From the NCBI GenBank assembly GCA_015039465.1, contig MU130363.1:518850-582849 (forward strand): a DNA stretch of 64,000 bases, in the 5' to 3' direction. Origin of the DNA: Phlegmacium glaucopus. Lineage: Eukaryota; Basidiomycota; Agaricomycetes; Agaricales; Cortinariaceae. Shown piece by piece: positions 23,715-34,108 of the stretch. The notes beneath the pieces are model-generated. The model saw nothing but the letters and a program-made list of their open reading frames with translations. It ran no database searches and had not been told where the DNA came from. Position 1 is the stretch's first letter; every line of letters starts with the position of its first letter. A program made the translations under genes and the position numbers.

Positions 23715-24263
23715 TGTTAAGTTTGAGAACTCTATTCCGGAGTATTGGACGGAGTTTGATCGGAACGGAACCACAGAACGGAAAGGACTATAGCCTCAGT
23801 GTATGTGCTGTGCTACCCTAAACCTTCATGTCCTAATCTCGGAGTAAGAATGGAACAGAGTGGAACCGGAAGTTGCAGGAACTTAGAGGATGACTAGGAG
23901 GAGGAAACTAGGTTGATATTCGAACTGAGGAAAACATACAAGTTTCGAGTACTTAAATAATAAAAGGAATAGCATCCGAAATATAAAAGATAAATATAAG
24001 TCCTGCATTCTTGGGGTGAATAATCCATAGCTAGTGTGCTGACTGATAGTGGGAAAGTGATGACAAAGAAATAGTTGTTATGGCAAAGGTGTGGTAATGG
24101 GTTTGGAGTACCGTCGGAAGAGCCAGAATGATACGGAGTAGTCTCGGAGTTGGACATAGGAGGAGTAGAGCCGGAAACAAGGGAAAGTACTGGAACGGAG
24201 TACGGACTACTGGAAACAACTCCGACAGAGTCGGACTGGAGTAACGTATGACGGAATGTAACA
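23715..24263 (-). mobile_element. Solo LTR, family A copy 4, minus orientation (TSD GAAGT)
   Basis: On the minus strand it starts TGTTACATTCC at 24263 and ends CTTAACA at 23715. Perfect 5-bp duplications GAAGT lie at 23710-23714 and 24264-24268. It is 549 bp, inserted in the Gypsy gag relic. Confidence 0.9.
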
Positions 24264-24622
24264 GAAGTATGGAGAGAGAGATACATCTTATGAACATATC
24301 CATGGTAAAGGAGATGAATCTCCTACATCATCTTCGAGTTCTGAAAGTGATTACTATTCTGACAGTTCAAACTCAAACAATAGTACTAAGATAACAAATC
24401 ATAAGCGCTTGAAATTGAAGAAACACCGAAAGAGGAAATCCTGGACAAGTCCAAGAAAGGAAGATACTTCAATTAAACCCATTCCACCGAAGGAGTATGA
24501 TGGCGTGGCTAACCCGTGTGCCTACCATCGGTTTGTAATGGAAGGAGAGGCTTACCTACAAGACGGTAATGTCAGCACGGAACATCAAATCCGGATACTG
24601 GTACATTTCCTCGATGGGAAAG

Positions 24623-25061
24623 TGAGGACTTTACACTCCCCCACATTGTCCGGCCGGAATTCCGCCGGTCAGAGTCCGGTGGAAGTCCGGTGGAAGTACA
24701 AAACATGCCTGTATCCCCTCCTAACCTAAGAATGCGCTACTGTGTGGACAGAAAATATCCCCATCCCTAAATATTAATCCTAAGCCCTAAATCTAAATAT
24801 AACCCTAAGCCTAACCTCTAAATCTAAATATAACCCTAAATTCTATCAAAAGTCAGGTGGATGTCCGGTGGAAGTCCGGCGGACTGTGACCAGACATACA
24901 GTCCAGGCATTTTTCTACTTTCACCGGACTCTCACCGGACTCTGACCGGAATTTTAGTGGAGTCCACCGGACTTCCGCCGGACTCTGACCGGAATTTTAG
25001 TGGAGTCCACCGGACTTCTGCCGGACTCCGGCCGGACAACGTGGGGGACTGTAAAGTACAC
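24623..25061. mobile_element. MITE family K copy 1 (GTCCGGCCGGA ends), in gag
   Basis: Inverted ends share CTTTACA(C/G)TCCCCCAC and TTGTCCGGCCGGA. Flanking GGGAAAG copies (24616-24622, 25062-25068) mark a duplication of 7-8 bp. The interior has many TCCGGTGGAAGTCCGG words and a CCCTAA/CCTAA-rich block at about 24760-24845. Removing it restores an open gag frame. Its terminal CTTTACNCTCCCCC core is also the end of the CxC5/CxC6 transposon at 54687-60357. Confidence 0.8.
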
Positions 25062-25517
25062 GGGAAAGCTTACGACTTTTACATGCAAAAAGTTGCTATA
25101 GATGATCCGAAGAATTGGAATTTGCATAAGTTCTTTACAGAACTCTTTAACTACTGTTTTCCAACAGACTATAGGCAACAAATGCGATTAAAACTGGAGA
25201 GTCTTACACAAGGCAGTAAATCTGTATCTGAACACATTGATGAATTACAAGAATTGTTCAATATGGTAGGAATGGTATCTCCGGAGCAAAGAGTGGTTAA
25301 ATTATGGTACAGTCTTAAACCTAAGATCCAAAGGACACTGTGGAAAGACAGGTTACATCTGGACATATCCTCATGGGAGGATGTAGTAACTAAAGCTGAG
25401 GTAGTCGAGATCACCAACAATGTAACTGATCCTCACGAACAAAGAGTTGCTCATCCAAACCATTCTATTAATCAGAGACCATTTTCAAACAACTCAGGAA
25501 GGAGTTACAGAAATTGA

Positions 25518-25679
25518 AACTTTTCCTGGGAGGTATTTTATACATTTGAGATATTTAAAAATAGATAATGTCCAAAAATAGATATACTGGTTCCTGGTAC
25601 CCTTGCTTTGGTTCTGGCACCATGTGCACACATTGTTCCTGAAAATATAGGGGTTGTCTATTTTTAGCCCCATGTTACT
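25518..25679. other. Short stretch after the gag relic; nothing recognised
   Basis: No gene seen. It ends at the left copy of the direct repeat that bounds the permuted Gypsy segment. Confidence 0.4.
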
Positions 25680-25712
25680 AATTTTAGGTAGTTTCCACCC
25701 CTCCAGGATGGT

Positions 25713-26143
25713 AGCCGGCGGACTCCACTAAAATTCTGGTAAAATTCCGGTGAGAGTCCAGTGAGAGTCCGGTCAGAGTCCGGTCAGAGTCCGGTGAAAG
25801 TAGAAAAATGCCTGGACTGTATGTCTGGTCACAGTCCGGCGGACTTCCACCGGACATCCGCCTGACTTTTGATGGAATTTAGGGTTATATTTAGATTTAG
25901 AGGTTAGGCTTAGGGTTATATTTAGATTTAGGGCTTAGGCTTAGGGCTTAGGATTAATATTTAGGGATGGGGATATTTTCTGTCCGCGCGGTAGCGCGTT
26001 CTTAGGTTAGGAGGGTTAGGAGGGGATACAGGCATATTTTGTACTTCCACCGGACTTCCACCGGACTCTCACTGGACTCTGACCGGACTCCGGTCAGTCT
26101 GGCGGAATTCCGGCCGGACAATGTGGGGGAGTGTAAAGACCTC
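25713..26143. mobile_element. MITE family K copy 2, left end missing
   Basis: The right end (CGGCCGGACAATGTGGGGGA then GTGTAAAG) is intact next to integrase, but the left terminal repeat is absent: the sequence starts within GCCGGCGGACTCC directly after the bounding direct repeat. The interior carries the TTAGGG/TTAGGC-rich block seen in the other copies (about 25880-25965). Confidence 0.75.
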
Positions 26144-26152
26144 GGTAATACG

Positions 26153-26950
26153 TTCAGTCATGACTTGTCGTGCGAGTTCATGGGCCGCATTGGCTTCTTT
26201 CCGTGCTTCTTGGAGATTGATAAGGCGTTCTTGGGTGTCAGGGATGTTGGTTCTCGGGAATGCGGTGGGAATAGCGGTTGGGTTATAACCCATTTGAAGG
26301 AATAAGGGAGATTCTTTTTGCGTAGCATGTGGTTTGGTATTGTAAGAGAACTCAAGGGTAGGGAGGTATTGTCGCCATTGGTCAGGGTTATTTGTGCAGA
26401 AGATGGATAGATAAGCTTCGATTTCTTGGTTTGCTCTTTCGGTAGCGCCGTCTGTCTGTGGGTGATGGGCTGTGCTCATGACTAGGTTGATGTCAAGAAG
26501 TCGTCCTAATTCCCGAAAGACGTGAGAGGCAAATTGGGGGCCACAGTTGGAGATAGCTTTGTCTGGTAATCCGTATCTTTTGTAAAGTGAGTCAAGTAAA
26601 ATAGAGGCGGTTCCGTTGGCATCAATTGTTTTGTGGCATGGAGTTAGAATTACCCCCTTCGTAGACCCATGGTCGACCACGACCATGATAGAGTCAAAGC
26701 CATCGGAAGGAGGGAGATCCGTAATGAAATCCATAGTGATCAGAGAGAACGGGCGGAGTTGTTCGGAACGGATAGGTTGTAAAGGCGGGGAAATAGGGTG
26801 TCGGTTTATCTTGTGTTGTTGACAGATGGCGCAGCCATCAACATAGTTTCGAATGAATGTAGCCATCCCAGGCCACCAATAGTCGCGTTGGACCAGGTTT
26901 TGGGTAACAAGACGGCCAGGGTGTCCAGCAGGGATAGAGTCGTGATGTTT
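26153..26950 (-). pseudogene. Gypsy integrase, catalytic Asp changed
   Basis: The minus-strand frame shows AGHPGRLVTQNLVQRDYWWP and CAICQQHK (HHCC zinc region), then the DDE core: first Asp in LITMDFITDLPPSDGFDS, second position in AISNCGPQFASHVF, and Glu in HHPQTDGATERANQEI. Gypsy integrases normally have D-R/S-G-P-Q-F at the second site; here it is Asn (codon 26546-26548), which would abolish strand transfer. An in-frame TAA at 26951-26953 separates it from RNase H. The reading ends at the MITE junction after VMTERIT. Confidence 0.8.
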
Positions 26951-27512
26951 TTAAACGATGTTACGGCGTAAGTCCATGCTATCAGGTACGTAGCAGCGGT
27001 TTTTATAGAAAACCAGGTCACCATCGGTTCGCCAGTCACTAAGGGCAGAGCGCATAGGGAGGGGTCCACCATGAAGCATCACATGTAAGGCAGTTTTAAC
27101 AACATCGTCCATTTGTTTTGTAGAAGTTATGAGCCCTTGGAGTTCCATGTCAATAGCGTTAACGAAAAGATTATCAGGGAGTAATGTGCGGTCTTCATTG
27201 TCGTTTTCCATTCCAACCGTAAGGTCGGCACGTCGTGAAAGGGCATCGGATTGAACCATTTGGGTTCCAGGTACGTGTGTGAGGTGAATGTCAAATTCAG
27301 AGAGGAAAAGGCTCCATCGAGCTTGTCGTCGATTGAGTTTTTGAGCGGTTTTGAAGTAGGTCAGGTTTTTGTGATCGGAGCGTACAGTGACTGGGTATGG
27401 GTTTCCCATCAAATAGTGTCGCCATTCTTTGAGGGCCGATTTTTTCTTTAAGTGACTTAGGGGTCAAGATGCTTACGGACTGCGTTGTTTTGGAAAACTT
27501 GAGCTTTGCCTG
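26951..27512 (-). pseudogene. Gypsy RNase H and linker
   Basis: [24 protein letters not shown] sequence followed by [20 protein letters not shown] and [20 protein letters not shown] is the RNase H plus connection typical of fungal Gypsy pol. The 5' side (27430-27656) is frame-disturbed before the assembly gap. It degrades the RNA strand of the RNA-DNA hybrid during reverse transcription in intact relatives. Confidence 0.75.
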
Positions 27513-27656
27513 CGAAGGTTTATGCGGAGTCCTCGTCATGATGCTGTTGTTCTATTGTTGCCTCTGACCGTGGGGACACCTATAAATAGGTTTAGTAAGT
27601 TGTTATGTCTTGTTTTGATACTCTAGATGCTGGCTCTTGAAGATCGGTAATAAGCT

Positions 27657-28531
27657 NNNNNNNNNNNNNNNNNNNNNNNNNNNNNNNNNNNNNNNNNNNN
27701 NNNNNNNNNNNNNNNNNNNNNNNNNNNNNNNNNNNNNNNNNNNNNNNNNNNNNNNNNNNNNNNNNNNNNNNNNNNNNNNNNNNNNNNNNNNNNNNNNNNN
27801 NNNNNNNNNNNNNNNNNNNNNNNNNNNNNNNNNNNNNNNNNNNNNNNNNNNNNNNNNNNNNNNNNNNNNNNNNNNNNNNNNNNNNNNNNNNNNNNNNNNN
27901 NNNNNNNNNNNNNNNNNNNNNNNNNNNNNNNNNNNNNNNNNNNNNNNNNNNNNNNNNNNNNNNNNNNNNNNNNNNNNNNNNNNNNNNNNNNNNNNNNNNN
28001 NNNNNNNNNNNNNNNNNNNNNNNNNNNNNNNNNNNNNNNNNNNNNNNNNNNNNNNNNNNNNNNNNNNNNNNNNNNNNNNNNNNNNNNNNNNNNNNNNNNN
28101 NNNNNNNNNNNNNNNNNNNNNNNNNNNNNNNNNNNNNNNNNNNNNNNNNNNNNNNNNNNNNNNNNNNNNNNNNNNNNNNNNNNNNNNNNNNNNNNNNNNN
28201 NNNNNNNNNNNNNNNNNNNNNNNNNNNNNNNNNNNNNNNNNNNNNNNNNNNNNNNNNNNNNNNNNNNNNNNNNNNNNNNNNNNNNNNNNNNNNNNNNNNN
28301 NNNNNNNNNNNNNNNNNNNNNNNNNNNNNNNNNNNNNNNNNNNNNNNNNNNNNNNNNNNNNNNNNNNNNNNNNNNNNNNNNNNNNNNNNNNNNNNNNNNN
28401 NNNNNNNNNNNNNNNNNNNNNNNNNNNNNNNNNNNNNNNNNNNNNNNNNNNNNNNNNNNNNNNNNNNNNNNNNNNNNNNNNNNNNNNNNNNNNNNNNNNN
28501 NNNNNNNNNNNNNNNNNNNNNNNNNNNNNNN
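27657..28531. other. Assembly gap, 875 N
   Basis: A run of N interrupts the reverse transcriptase. The catalytic YxDD motif of the enzyme would fall in this gap, so its integrity cannot be judged. Confidence 0.99.
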
Positions 28532-29331
28532 CCCCATCGGATGTCCAGTTTGGTGAAGTATTTGGCGCCTTTGAGTTTGTCAATGAGTTCGGAGATGAGG
28601 GGAAGTGGATAGGTATTCTTGATTGTTCCTTCGTTTAACGTTCGATAGTCTTGCGTAGGGCGTACTTTTCCATCTTTTTTGTCGACGAAGAAGAATGGTG
28701 ATGCCATGGGGGACTTGGATGGTCATATGTAGCCTTTGTCGAGGTTTTCCTTGAGGAATTTGTCCAGTTCAGCTTGTTCTGGTAGTGTGAGTGGGTAGAC
28801 CTTGCAGTCGCGAGGTATGAAGTCGTCTTTAAGGTCAATGGCATGATCATAGGGTCTTGCTCCAGGGAATCATTCTGCAGTTTCCTTGTCGAAGATATGC
28901 CAATAATCCATAAGTTCCGATGGTATCATTTCTTCCAAAGTTTTCTCGTCCTTCTTCGCATTTTGTTCACTTGCTAAGGCAGTAGAGACATTGGTTTTGT
29001 TGACCCAGAGTTTGTTGTCCATGACGTGGTTGATAAAAGCGGCGACCAGCTCGGTTTCACTGTCGTCGAGGTTGAGTTCGATGGTTTCATTTTTGTCGTC
29101 CAATTTTAGGAGTGTTGAATTGAGGGGTGATTCCTCGTCTTTGACTTCTTCTATTGTGGCTTTCGGAAGAGTTGGAGTTTTGGGGGTCGTGGTGACTTGT
29201 TCTCTTTTTCTCCAATCGGGGGAGTCACTTCTTTGTAATTTGGTCTTCTTCTTTCTCTTTTCTCTCCATTTTTCTATTGTTTCTTTCATTTCTTCTTCTA
29301 CTTGGTTGTATCGTGTTTCGTCGATTTCCAT
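28532..29331 (-). pseudogene. Gypsy reverse transcriptase N-terminal part and linker
   Basis: The frame contains [40 protein letters not shown] and [12 protein letters not shown], the fingers and first palm motifs of Gypsy RT, running into the gap. Upstream is a charged linker (28870-29331). In-frame TGA codons at 28723-28725 and 28870-28872 stand where Arg is expected before PSKSPMASP and before FPGARP. Confidence 0.8.
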
Positions 29332-29373
29332 CCCGTTTAAAGTGGTGGTGTGGGCGTTTTGCGTTTCCTGTAA

Positions 29374-29835
29374 TCATTGTCGATTTCTTCGATTGTAAGT
29401 CAGGGCTAGTTGGTGTTTTCCCATTGGAAGATGCATTCGTCCAGTTCCCCAGTCTATTTGGGGTTTATGGGCTTGGAACCAGGGGAGTCCGAATATGACA
29501 TCGGCGCTTGCTATTGTGACAACATGAAGTCGTTCCATCATCCAGCTATCGCCTTGTTGATATCTGATCCAGGTGTAATGTGTGATTTTCCCATTGGAGT
29601 TAGGGGATCTGTCTGCGTTTCGGGGGAGTATCGGTTTATCGAGGGGGTATAGGAGTATTTGGTGTCGTTTGGCAAAGCCAGCGTTCATAAAGAGTCCACC
29701 TGCTCCTGTGTCCATAAGAATTCGGGCGTCAACGATTTTGTTCTCTTTCTCAGTTTTGCACGTCATAGGGGTCTGTAGGATCATAGATTGTTTTCCCATC
29801 TCGGCTACTAATACAGAAGAAATCATCAGCGACAC
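29374..29835 (-). pseudogene. Gypsy aspartic protease domain
   Basis: ARILMDTGAGGLFMNAGFAK contains the retropepsin D-T-G-A active site, and ASADVIFGLPWFQAHKPQID is the conserved flap/C-terminal part. The domain looks intact. It matures the Gag-Pol polyprotein in active relatives. Confidence 0.8.
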
Positions 29836-31278
29836 AGACGTTGAAACTGTGTGCTTGCCTAAAAATCCTGGTCCTTGACTACTTCGTCTATCAACTTCTC
29901 TTTTTCTTCTGTATTCATATCTTCAACTAGGTTGCGTATCATGGCTCGGGCGGTAGCGGCTGTCTTCTTGAATCCGTTGAATTTCTTGTAGCTGCTGTCG
30001 TTTGGTTTGACATAGTTCGAGCTTGTGTTCGGGGCGTTGTTTTGCTTGGAGTGGCATTCTCGGGCGAAGTGTCCTATTTTGTGGCAATGGAAGCATCTTC
30101 ATTCTTTCATGTGTTGTTCGCGTTCTTCTATAGTGAGGCGATCGATCTCGGTTGTGTCGATATCCACAGCATTGGGATCATGATGATGATTAACATAACG
30201 TGGCGCAGGGTAAGTTTTCTTGGCTTGGGGGGTGTTTCCAGTTTTTCGCTGAGTTATTTCCTTGCATCGTTTGTATTGAAGATCAAATCGAGAAGCTTTA
30301 GTGTACCAATCTTTGATGGCTGTAGGGGGGTTCTCGAGTCCGTAGATTTTCTGGAGGAGAGAGGTATGAATTCCTTCTGAGAAATAGTCGATAAGTGTTT
30401 TGTCATCTTGAATCTTAGATCTTCCCGCGAGGATTCTGAATTGTGCGATGTAATCGTCTACTGAATTGGTTCCTTGTCTGAGTTGGCGTAATTGGGCTCT
30501 GGCTTCTCCTTCGGCGTCAGCGGCTAGGAATGCTTCTTTGAGTTTTTTGATGAAACCGACATAAGTTCCAAAGTCTGGGGGTGTGGTAGCGAGACATTCA
30601 TCAAGGAAGGCTTCTTTCCAAATTTTAGCAGTTCCGCCAGTGAGGAATGAGAGGATAAAGATGATTTGTTTGGCTTCGGAGTTATAGATTGAATCATTGA
30701 GAGAGAGGTATACTCGACAGTCCTGGAGGAAGGACAGGAGTCTGTCTCAATCTCTCCATGGTATGGCTGCGGGGGGTTGATGCGTACTTCTTTTGACATT
30801 TTGTCGTCGTTGTCTTCGTGGTCACTAGTTATATCCCAGTCGGATTTTGGCTGTTGAGCGGGTGCTTCGGGTCCAAAGGGAGCAGGTGGTAATGGGGCAG
30901 GTGTTTGGAATGGGGAGGGAGCAGCGGGTGGTGTGTATACCGGGGTTTTGACTTTTCCTGAGGTGGACGGTTGAGGGGTTGACGGTGTCTGAGGAACTGG
31001 TTGGTCTGTTGCGGTTGTTCGAGGGTTTCTTCCTACTCGTTCTTGTCTGGGTTGTGTTGTAGAGCTGTGGCTCATGCGTTCTGGCTCAGGAAGTTTTTCT
31101 TCGAGAGGTTCTTCGTTGTCGGTGTCGTATTGACTGCTTCCAGTTGTGTCTTCTTCCTCTGATGACTCAATAGGGGCTTGGTATTTGCCCTTTGACGTCG
31201 TGGTGTATTATCTCTTGAGATCCGTTGGTATCGGCAACCACACAATCTTCTTATGACTCCGTTGATATGGGCGATCAC
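29836..31278 (-). pseudogene. Gypsy gag with CCHC zinc knuckle
   Basis: From the right the frame gives a Pro/Ser-rich N-terminus (MSHSSTTQPRQERVGRNPRT at 31075), a capsid region with SFLQDCRVYLSLNDSIYNSE and TGGTAKIWKEAFLDECLAT after a frameshift near 30765, and then CFHCHKIGHFAREC (C-x2-C-x4-H-x4-C) near 30070. An in-frame TGA (30099-30101) lies just before the knuckle. The part from 31076 to 31278 is a basic leader in another frame. It directly follows the LTR. Confidence 0.7.
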
Positions 31279-31404
31279 ACGAGTTCGGGTTACAAGGATG
31301 ATCCAAGTAACTGCTGGTTTTTGCTATTGCGTGTTTCGTTGGGCTCCAGAGGGTAAGGTTCGTCTGCGCTTAGATAAGCGGACGCAAGAGTAGTTTAGAC
31401 CTTT

Positions 31405-31840
31405 TGTTACGGCGACTATAAGCTTGCACTCGCGTTCGGTGCTGGGCCAATAGACCAAGTAACTATGGACTGTTATACAACTGCAATCGTATTCAACAAG
31501 TTGAGACTGAGGACGGCAAGTTCTGAGCAAGCTGTGTAGATTAAGACCGTAGGAATACAAAGGTCTAAACTAGGGATCATGGCTATGGGTATGGCTCTTA
31601 TATACTAAGGGGTCGAGTCAGCGATAAGGGAATGGTCCGTGCTGGGAGTATGAGTCGGTACGAGTCAGAGATAGGGGGAACGGAAGCGATAGCTAAGTAT
31701 AGTACATGGAAGGTTCAGGGCAAAGGGTAAGTAGGGAAAGGGGTAGTGTAAGAAGGGAACAATGAAGGGGGATGCAATGTACAGTAAAGAAAGGAGAGAA
31801 AGAGGAATGGGGGCCATGCGCGTGCCAGACGTTCATAACA
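31405..31840 (-). mobile_element. LTR of the permuted Gypsy element (436 bp)
   Basis: On the minus strand it begins TGTTATGAACGTCTGG (31840) and ends GTCGCCGTAACA (31405), with a TATATAAG box about 215 bases in. It lies between the last accessory ORF and gag, so one LTR serves as both 3' and 5' LTR, as in a one-LTR circle or a tandem. By eye it differs at one base from the solo LTR at 35391-35826. Confidence 0.9.
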
Positions 31841-31856
31841 TTAGCCCATTGTTAGC

Positions 31857-32462
31857 CTAAAGATCGTCCTCGATTTTGTTATCTTTGAAATATTCTTCTA
31901 ATTCTTGTTTCTGTTGGTCGGCCTGTTGTTGATCTCTTCGTGAATTGACTTTGATCTTGTGTTCCAAAAGTAAGAGGATTTGATCCATCTTAAGCGCTTT
32001 TGCTGCAACATTGATGTCTTTCCACGTTCGAGTGGTGGCATGATGACTTCCATAGCATGGGTTATAGATGACCCAGAGAAGAGAGGCGAATTGTTCAGCA
32101 GTGATTCCAGGGAGTTCAATGGCGTCGAATACATTGGTTCCTCGAATCTTGGATTGTGCTACGGTTTGTCCATCGGCTAGGTCGGAGTCGACGAATGCCA
32201 ATCGTTCTGAAAGCCAGATGGATTCTCGATCAAAGAAGTATCGATGAACTCGGAAGCAAATATGTTCGGTTTGGAAGAAGAAATGACCGCCAGCGATATG
32301 AAGCATGGGAGGTAATTGACCAGGTCTGAAGATAGGGATTCCATTTTCAGGCGTGATGTCGTCGATGTATTCGTGAAATTGGTCGATATCGGTATTCATA
32401 GCAGTAGCAGTGTTGAAATTCATGTTAGCGGAAGTGATGCGAGCAGCAGATGCGAGAGCCAT
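31857..32462 (-). CDS. BTB/POZ-like accessory ORF of the Gypsy element
   Basis: Starting at the ATG at 32462 (MALASAARITSANMNF), the 201-residue protein has GGHFFFQTEHICFRVHRYFF, the fungal BTB opening (F-x-V-x-R/K-x-H-R-x-F-F), then DAIELPGITAEQFASLLWVI with the following YNP and a helical C-terminus. BTB domains mediate protein-protein contacts. It lies beyond the chromodomain and before the LTR, so it travels with the retroelement. The frame is open upstream to 32921 and could be longer; this start was chosen because the domain begins soon after it. Confidence 0.65.
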   Translation of the reverse strand: MALASAARITSANMNFNTATAMNTDIDQFHEYIDDITPENGIPIFRPGQLPPMLHIAGGHFFFQTEHICFRVHRYFFDRESIWLSERLAFVDSDLADGQTVAQSKIRGTNVFDAIELPGITAEQFASLLWVIYNPCYGSHHATTRTWKDINVAAKALKMDQILLLLEHKIKVNSRRDQQQADQQKQELEEYFKDNKIEDDL

Positions 32463-32781
32463 AGTGTGGAAGAGGCGATAAGGAAAGGGAAAGGATAGGT
32501 CGCGAGTTCTTATAAGGAGGAATAGAGTCAGAGATAAAGGGGAGTCATAGATATGAGTGGGGGTTTTCTTAGCGTATGACTCAATGTTCTCCGGTAAGGT
32601 TACCGTCTTCATCTCCGTCAACGTCGTAGAATCCGGTTCCGTAAATGTCGGGATCACAATCTTCTTCCTTTTTGACTTTAGATTTGCATCGGCAGGTGTT
32701 ACCATCCATCTGTCCTCGGCACCAAGCGACGTGATTGTAGAAGAGGGGGAGTCGACAACTAGTACAGTGTTCTGGTTCTTG

Positions 32782-33714
32782 TCATCGTCGTTTGGGGAGA
32801 GGGGCTTTGTCTTCTTCCTTGTTCTTGGGGCAATTACTGGGCCAGTGTCCAGGGGCCACCCGTTTGCAGGAGGAGCATCTGTAGGCACCGCATTCTTGTT
32901 TGCGATGTCCAAAGGTACCACATTGAAAGCATTTCGGTCGACTAGTGGGTGCTCGTGTCGTGTATGGGATGGATCGGATGAGAGGGATATTGGCTTCAGA
33001 CGGTTGTCGAGTAAGTGGTTGAGGACGGATACGAGTTCCAGTCTCTTCGGAAGGGTTGCTAAGAGGAATGTTATTTGGGAAAGTGACAGGAGAGTTAGGG
33101 GGAGCGGGGATCCAAAGGTTGACAGTTGGGATTGTTAGAGTCAAGGTCTGTTCAATTCGTTTACTTAGTCCATTGATTTCAAGGCGGGGAATGAGTTGTC
33201 GGATATTGTGTTCTTGAGTCGCATTTGTTTGTCGTAATTCTTGTGCCATTTTGATAAGGCCTTCTGCCATCTTTTCTAAAGTATTAGCTTGCGGAAGTAC
33301 CAGTCGATGGTGGCAGTAGGCGATGTCGAATGTTTTGAAATCAGAGTCATGGGTCCAATCTCGAAGATGGTCTCGTATGTATGTTTGGTAATGAGAATAT
33401 GTGGGGAATTGAGAGTTGAATATTTGGGTGATATCTTGGATTCTAAATTGTTGGTTGGTAGTAGTAGAGCTTGTAGGGGAAGATGGGGGAAGTGGGAATT
33501 GCGTGGCGAGGAATGTAGTATGGACATTGAGAGGTTCGTTCTCAAGAATAGTAGCAAGGGAGGCAGTAGTACTGAGAGTGGAAGTGGATGAAGGGGTTGT
33601 TGACGAGGGAGTCATGGAGGGAGCGGTCAGAGGGGGAATATTTTCTTTGTTATCTTCACTGGAGTTGGTGTCAATTTTTGTAACTTTGAAGAAGGTCTTG
33701 TGAGTTGGCGACAT
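32782..33714 (-). CDS. Zinc-knuckle accessory ORF of the Gypsy element
   Basis: This 310-residue frame starts MSPTHKTFFKVTKID, passes through a Ser/Thr/Pro-rich stretch and a helical region, and ends with two adjacent cysteine clusters, CFQCGTFGHRKQEC (C-x2-C-x4-H-x4-C) and CSSCKRVAPGHWPSNC, then a basic tail. It looks like a second nucleic-acid-binding Gag-like protein. It overlaps the end of pol by 44 bases in another frame (pol stops at 33671). No stop interrupts it. Confidence 0.65.
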   Translation of the reverse strand: MSPTHKTFFKVTKIDTNSSEDNKENIPPLTAPSMTPSSTTPSSTSTLSTTASLATILENEPLNVHTTFLATQFPLPPSSPTSSTTTNQQFRIQDITQIFNSQFPTYSHYQTYIRDHLRDWTHDSDFKTFDIAYCHHRLVLPQANTLEKMAEGLIKMAQELRQTNATQEHNIRQLIPRLEINGLSKRIEQTLTLTIPTVNLWIPAPPNSPVTFPNNIPLSNPSEETGTRIRPQPLTRQPSEANIPLIRSIPYTTRAPTSRPKCFQCGTFGHRKQECGAYRCSSCKRVAPGHWPSNCPKNKEEDKAPLPKRR

Positions 33715-34099
33715 TTCGTTCGGGTTCCCAGGTGTTTTCTGCAGTTGAATATCCTTTCCATTTTATAAGGAAAGCGTATCCTCTTCCCTGTCGTCTGTGG
33801 GAAATTATTGACTCGACTTCGTACTCCGGTTGGCCTTCGATAAGGTCAGGAGGTGGTTGTGGGAAGTTATCGCCATAGACTCCATTCGTCTTGTAAGGGG
33901 AAAGTAGTGTGATATGAATGACTGGATGAATTCTCCAGGAGTGAGGTAATTCCAGGTGGTAGCTGAGGGGACTTAGAACTTCTATGACTTTGAAGGGGCC
34001 TTCTCGCTTAGGTGCCATTTTCTTGGTTTCGTATCGCAGTTTAAGGTATTGTGACTCAAGCCACACCTTATCTCCTATCTTGAATGGGGTGAAACCTCG
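33671..34099 (-). pseudogene. Gypsy pol C-terminus with chromodomain
   Basis: WLESQYLKLRYETKKMAPKR and EGPFKVIEVLSPLSYHLELP form the integrase C-terminal GPF/Y region, followed by the chromodomain YEVESIISHRRQGRGYAFLI and KWKGYSTAENTWEPERN. Chromodomains guide integration to modified histones in chromoviruses. The fragment is separated from its integrase by the whole element because of the permutation; its 5' side ends at the MITE at 34109. Confidence 0.85.
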
Positions 34100-34108
34100 G
34101 GTAATACG

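Larger units (their letters stand above)
23432..25517 (+). pseudogene. Gypsy gag relic, split by a solo LTR and a MITE
   Basis: Three pieces belong together: 23432-23714 (basic, Ser/Lys-rich, ending at two successive TGA codons), 24264-24622 (KRLKLKKHRKRKSW then EYDGVANPCAYHRFVMEGEA) and 25062-25517 (GKAYDFYMQKV, FFTELFNYCFPTDYRQQMRL, SVSEHIDELQELFNMVG). The last two are a retrotransposon gag capsid region interrupted exactly within HFLDGK/AYDFYM by a 439-bp MITE. The first two are separated by a solo LTR. No pol of this element follows in the same orientation; beyond 25517 comes the permuted Gypsy element on the other strand. Confidence 0.75.

Noticed and set aside
27592..28707. Four long ORFs spanning the N run on both strands
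   Set aside because: Their length comes from translating N as X. Only the pieces outside 27657-28531 in the Gypsy frame are real.
32557..33703. Plus-strand Val/Ser-rich ORFs
   Set aside because: Complements of the zinc-knuckle and BTB-like ORFs of the Gypsy element.
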